Shown one piece after another: positions 62,053-64,000 of a DNA stretch of 64,000 nt (its first letter is position 1; each line of letters begins with the position of its first letter). The notes under the pieces were generated by a model that was not told the origin of the DNA, did not search any database, and was given only the letters and a program-made list of their open reading frames with translations. This DNA is from Pseudomonas sp. DNDY-54 (GTDB lineage: Bacteria > Pseudomonadota > Gammaproteobacteria > Pseudomonadales > Pseudomonadaceae), in the NCBI RefSeq assembly GCF_019880365.1, contig NZ_CP082271.1, positions 4,154,001 through 4,218,000 of the forward strand, read 5' to 3'. Both the position numbers and the translations under genes were made by a program.

Positions 62053-62286
62053 TCAGCTACCTCGATTGTCCTGGAATTCTCGACTCGCCATTTCCCATTC
62101 CTCAGCGGTCAGGCGAGGCATCGGTCCGACGCAGGTCATTTCCGAGCGTCTCAGCAGCTCGTCTGGTCCACCTAAGGCTTCGACGAAGCGAGGACAGGTC
62201 TTCCGCCAGATACCAGGCACCAGCTCGATCTGGGTCAATTGGTGAAGCGCCTGCTCTGCCGTAAGGGGTTCGGTTGGCTTATTCAT
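62053..62286 (-). CDS. Small hypothetical protein after the terminase small subunit
   Basis: A 77-residue protein (MNKPTEPLTAEQALHQL), overlapping the terminase gene by 8 bases. Mostly helical, with two Cys (RKTCPRF, MTCVGPM) and a terminal PRLTAEEWEMASREF. Function unknown; coupling to terS suggests a packaging or regulatory accessory. Confidence 0.55.
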   Translation of the reverse strand: MNKPTEPLTAEQALHQLTQIELVPGIWRKTCPRFVEALGGPDELLRRSEMTCVGPMPRLTAEEWEMASREFQDNRGS

Positions 62287-62785
62287 CAGAGGAGACCTCT
62301 GTTTTGTTGGCCTTGTACTTCTCTAGCAGCGCCGTTAGTTGCTGACGCTCGGCCGCAGGCATGGAGAGGAGCGCATTTACATCCAAACCGATGTCCTCTT
62401 GCTGCACACGAATACGATCAGCCATTTGGTCGCCATATCGAAACTTCAAAAGCACTTCCAGCAGCCGATCCGAATGCTTCCTTATCAGCAGGGGCCGCTC
62501 TTCGCCTGTCGCTTTATCGACAGTGGTAGCGAGCTTGCCACCATGGATCACTGGCTCGTCATAACCCAAGGCCGCACGCCGATAGGCTTCGCCCAATAAG
62601 GCATCAAGGCCAACGTTAATTGACTCCTCCCAACGAGTGCGAAATTCCAGATCGTTTGCTTTGTGGTAGAAGGCTGTTCGTCTAGTTATTCCACATGCCT
62701 CGGCAGCAGTTTTTGGCGAGCAGGTCTCTTCTAGCACCTCAAAGAACCGCTCTCTTAGTTCAGGGGTAAACTTGTTGGCAGACAT
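62279..62785 (-). CDS. Phage terminase small subunit-like protein
   Basis: A 168-residue protein. The N-terminal HTH (TPELRERFFEVLEETCSPKTAAEACGITRR in parts) is followed by AFYHKANDLEFRTRWEESIN, the pattern of TerS and TerS-like phage DNA-recognition proteins. The central ALGYDEPVIHGGKLATTVDK and RKHSDRLLEVLLKFRYGD segments are common in prophage TerS annotations. The large terminase subunit is not adjacent, which is unusual for a full prophage and more like a satellite or remnant. Confidence 0.72.
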   Translation of the reverse strand: MSANKFTPELRERFFEVLEETCSPKTAAEACGITRRTAFYHKANDLEFRTRWEESINVGLDALLGEAYRRAALGYDEPVIHGGKLATTVDKATGEERPLLIRKHSDRLLEVLLKFRYGDQMADRIRVQQEDIGLDVNALLSMPAAERQQLTALLEKYKANKTEVSSDE

Positions 62786-63483
62786 GTTGGATTACTCAAA
62801 AGTGGCTTACTACATATTCTGCGTGTGTTAAACCCGAGATAGAACCAGCGTTTCTCCTTTCGATTCATTCACTTAAATCGATGAAGACCCTTATGTTTGA
62901 TTAGAGGGCGAAGTTGGCTCGCGCGCGAAGGAGAAGATGGCGCAGAGGTGAGAGAGCGAAAAACAGCAAGACTCCTGAGTTTCCGCAAGCCTCCCTTAAG
63001 TTGTTCTCCCTCATAGTGACTGTGCCTGCGATTCCCCACCTCGTTCGACCACGGCGATTTAGTTGCAGGCTGGATCGGCTCCAGGACTGTGAGACTATGC
63101 GGAGTCCGGTCGTCCCAAAGCATTGATTTTACTGCCTTTACTTATACTACTTAATCTTCACAAACTTAAATTAAAAAATATAAAAAGTAGTAAATAACTA
63201 AATGCTAAATAATAAATGGAGGCAGCTATTTAATATTTAGTATTTAGCCAAACGGCATATCCGGGAGAACTGAAAAGCAGGCTATGCTGTTGTGATTCTG
63301 TGCAAACTCGCATAACGCGCTGATCTACAAGCAAAAAAAAGCGCCAGACTTGTTTTGATGGGTCGGCGCAAAGTATGTGATTTTGTCGTTTCTTGCGTTT
63401 CAAAGGGAAAACTAAATAGCTCCTGCGAAATTAAATAGCGAAGTCCGAACACCGTGGCCGACTTAGGCCACGGTGCCAAACTC
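62786..63483. promoter_or_regulatory. AT-rich region with iteron-like palindrome, candidate origin or control region
   Basis: About 700 bases with no convincing gene. From 63127 to 63250 it is extremely AT-rich. TAAAT units start at 63191, 63199, 63206 and 63213. Arms 63198-63217 and 63228-63247 form an inverted repeat with 18 of 20 matches around GGAGGCAGCT. On the left lies the terS promoter side. On the right, after the primase stop, are a 9-bp inverted repeat (63451-63459 / 63466-63474) and a weak hairpin with T8 on the minus strand (63333-63369), both possible ends of the primase transcript. Confidence 0.5.
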
Positions 63484-64000
63484 CTACTCCTCCTTGCCTG
63501 TTGCCTTCGCCCAAATGGCACGGGCGTCGCTCAGCCCTGGCAGAACCCACCTCCATACGCGGCGACCATCTTCGAGCACAACCTGACGCTCTCCAATGCC
63601 CGCTTTCTTTTTGATCTTCATGGCGAGTCCCGCCTTTGTTCTCGGTCTCGCTCCGATCGACTTGGCGTAGGCAAGGTAGTCGCGGTGCAGCTCGTCTTTA
63701 TCCACCTCCACCGCAGACTCGTGCCACGGCGGATCGTCATCTGCAATCGCATAACCAGGCAATTTTCCCGACTCCAACAGATCATCCCACCAGGACTCCT
63801 CGGCGCTCTGGCTCATCATCTTTTGCTCGGCTAGCGCTTCGGTTTGAGGAACGTTATCCCGAGGGTGCCAGTTGCCAATGTCACGCTTCAGCATGTCGTG
63901 CAAAAAGGCGGCGCGACCTCCGTTTTCGAGCTGTTTATTCAGGGCATCGAAGAAGGCTTTGTCACCCTTACGGTTGGTGTTCACATTGAAAACTGCGAAG
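63484..64000 (-). CDS. C-terminal part of a phage/satellite primase-helicase-like protein (cut by window edge)
   Basis: The frame stays open to the right edge: codons before the GTG at 63984 read FAVFNV and continue the protein, so the N-terminus is outside. About 171 residues are visible. FDALNKQLENGGRAAFLHDM and LKRDIGNWHPRDNVPQTEAL match the C-terminal region of DUF5906-type primase/helicases of phages and P4-like elements, where an ...NGG.AAFLHDML segment follows the AAA+ helicase. The end is a basic winged-helix-like tail (RQVVLEDGRRVWRWVLPG). Confidence 0.7.
   Translation of the reverse strand, partial: FAVFNVNTNRKGDKAFFDALNKQLENGGRAAFLHDMLKRDIGNWHPRDNVPQTEALAEQKMMSQSAEESWWDDLLESGKLPGYAIADDDPPWHESAVEVDKDELHRDYLAYAKSIGARPRTKAGLAMKIKKKAGIGERQVVLEDGRRVWRWVLPGLSDARAIWAKATGKEE

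Noticed and set aside
62869..63126. Small frames of 70-84 codons between terS and the primase gene
   Set aside because: No ribosome-binding site, low-complexity Arg/Ser content and no match to a known small phage protein.

Overview
The window looks like chromosome of a high-G+C gammaproteobacterium of the Pseudomonas/Stutzerimonas (P. stutzeri) type. The main evidence is gene order: pckA, hslO, hslR, rimB-rimK, (island), envZ-ompR, tex, a PaaI-type thioesterase, gshA, argA, argE, a Pit phosphate transporter with its DUF47 partner, a CYTH-CHAD protein and a PilB/GspE-like ATPase follow each other as in the Pseudomonas core genome. Copies of a hairpin repeat (GTAGGGTGGGCTTCAGCCCACC and its inverse) in intergenic spaces also fit. 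Species is inferred from memory, not from a search.

Layout. 1-1750: truncated recQ, a small DUF2790 protein and a nitroreductase. 2.0-6.6 kb: pckA, redox chaperone hslO, hslR and the rimB-rimK pair. 6.6-7.1 kb: a tandem duplicate of the rimK 3' end packed with hairpin repeats. 7.3-25.2 kb: a type III secretion (T3SS) island between rimK and envZ. 25.4-43 kb: core genes again. 43-55.4 kb: two L,D-transpeptidases, a very large hybrid histidine kinase, DUF2388 and OsmC proteins, a TRAP transporter and a methyltransferase. 55.4 kb: tRNA-Thr(TGT). 55.5-64 kb: a lower-G+C accessory region with an XRE regulator, unknown genes, a type II restriction-modification pair, and a leftward block of phage or satellite-like genes (terminase small subunit, C-terminus of a primase-like protein) with an AT-rich iteron-like palindrome.

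The T3SS is the most interesting system. It has sctD, sctV, a TPR protein, sctI-J-K-L-N-O-Q-R-S-T-U, and a secretin split into an N-domain protein (RhcC1/NolW-like) and a Tad/CpaC-like secretin (RhcC2-like). The two halves are separated by a CpaD-like lipoprotein and an oppositely oriented TadD-like TPR lipoprotein. This layout recalls rhizobial (Rhc) T3SS and the second, rhizobial-like T3SS described in some P. syringae. Odd points are a SctU whose NPTH autocleavage motif reads TEDG, no recognisable needle-length ruler (SctP), gatekeeper, translocon or effector, a tiny candidate pilin followed by an attenuator-like hairpin, and a CadC/HilA-like winged-helix plus STAND-ATPase regulator that looks C-terminally truncated.

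Most T3SS genes overlap by 4 bases (ATGA or TTGA), so translation is probably coupled. SctQ contains an internal start with its own AGGAG, so a separate SctQ-C polypeptide is expected.
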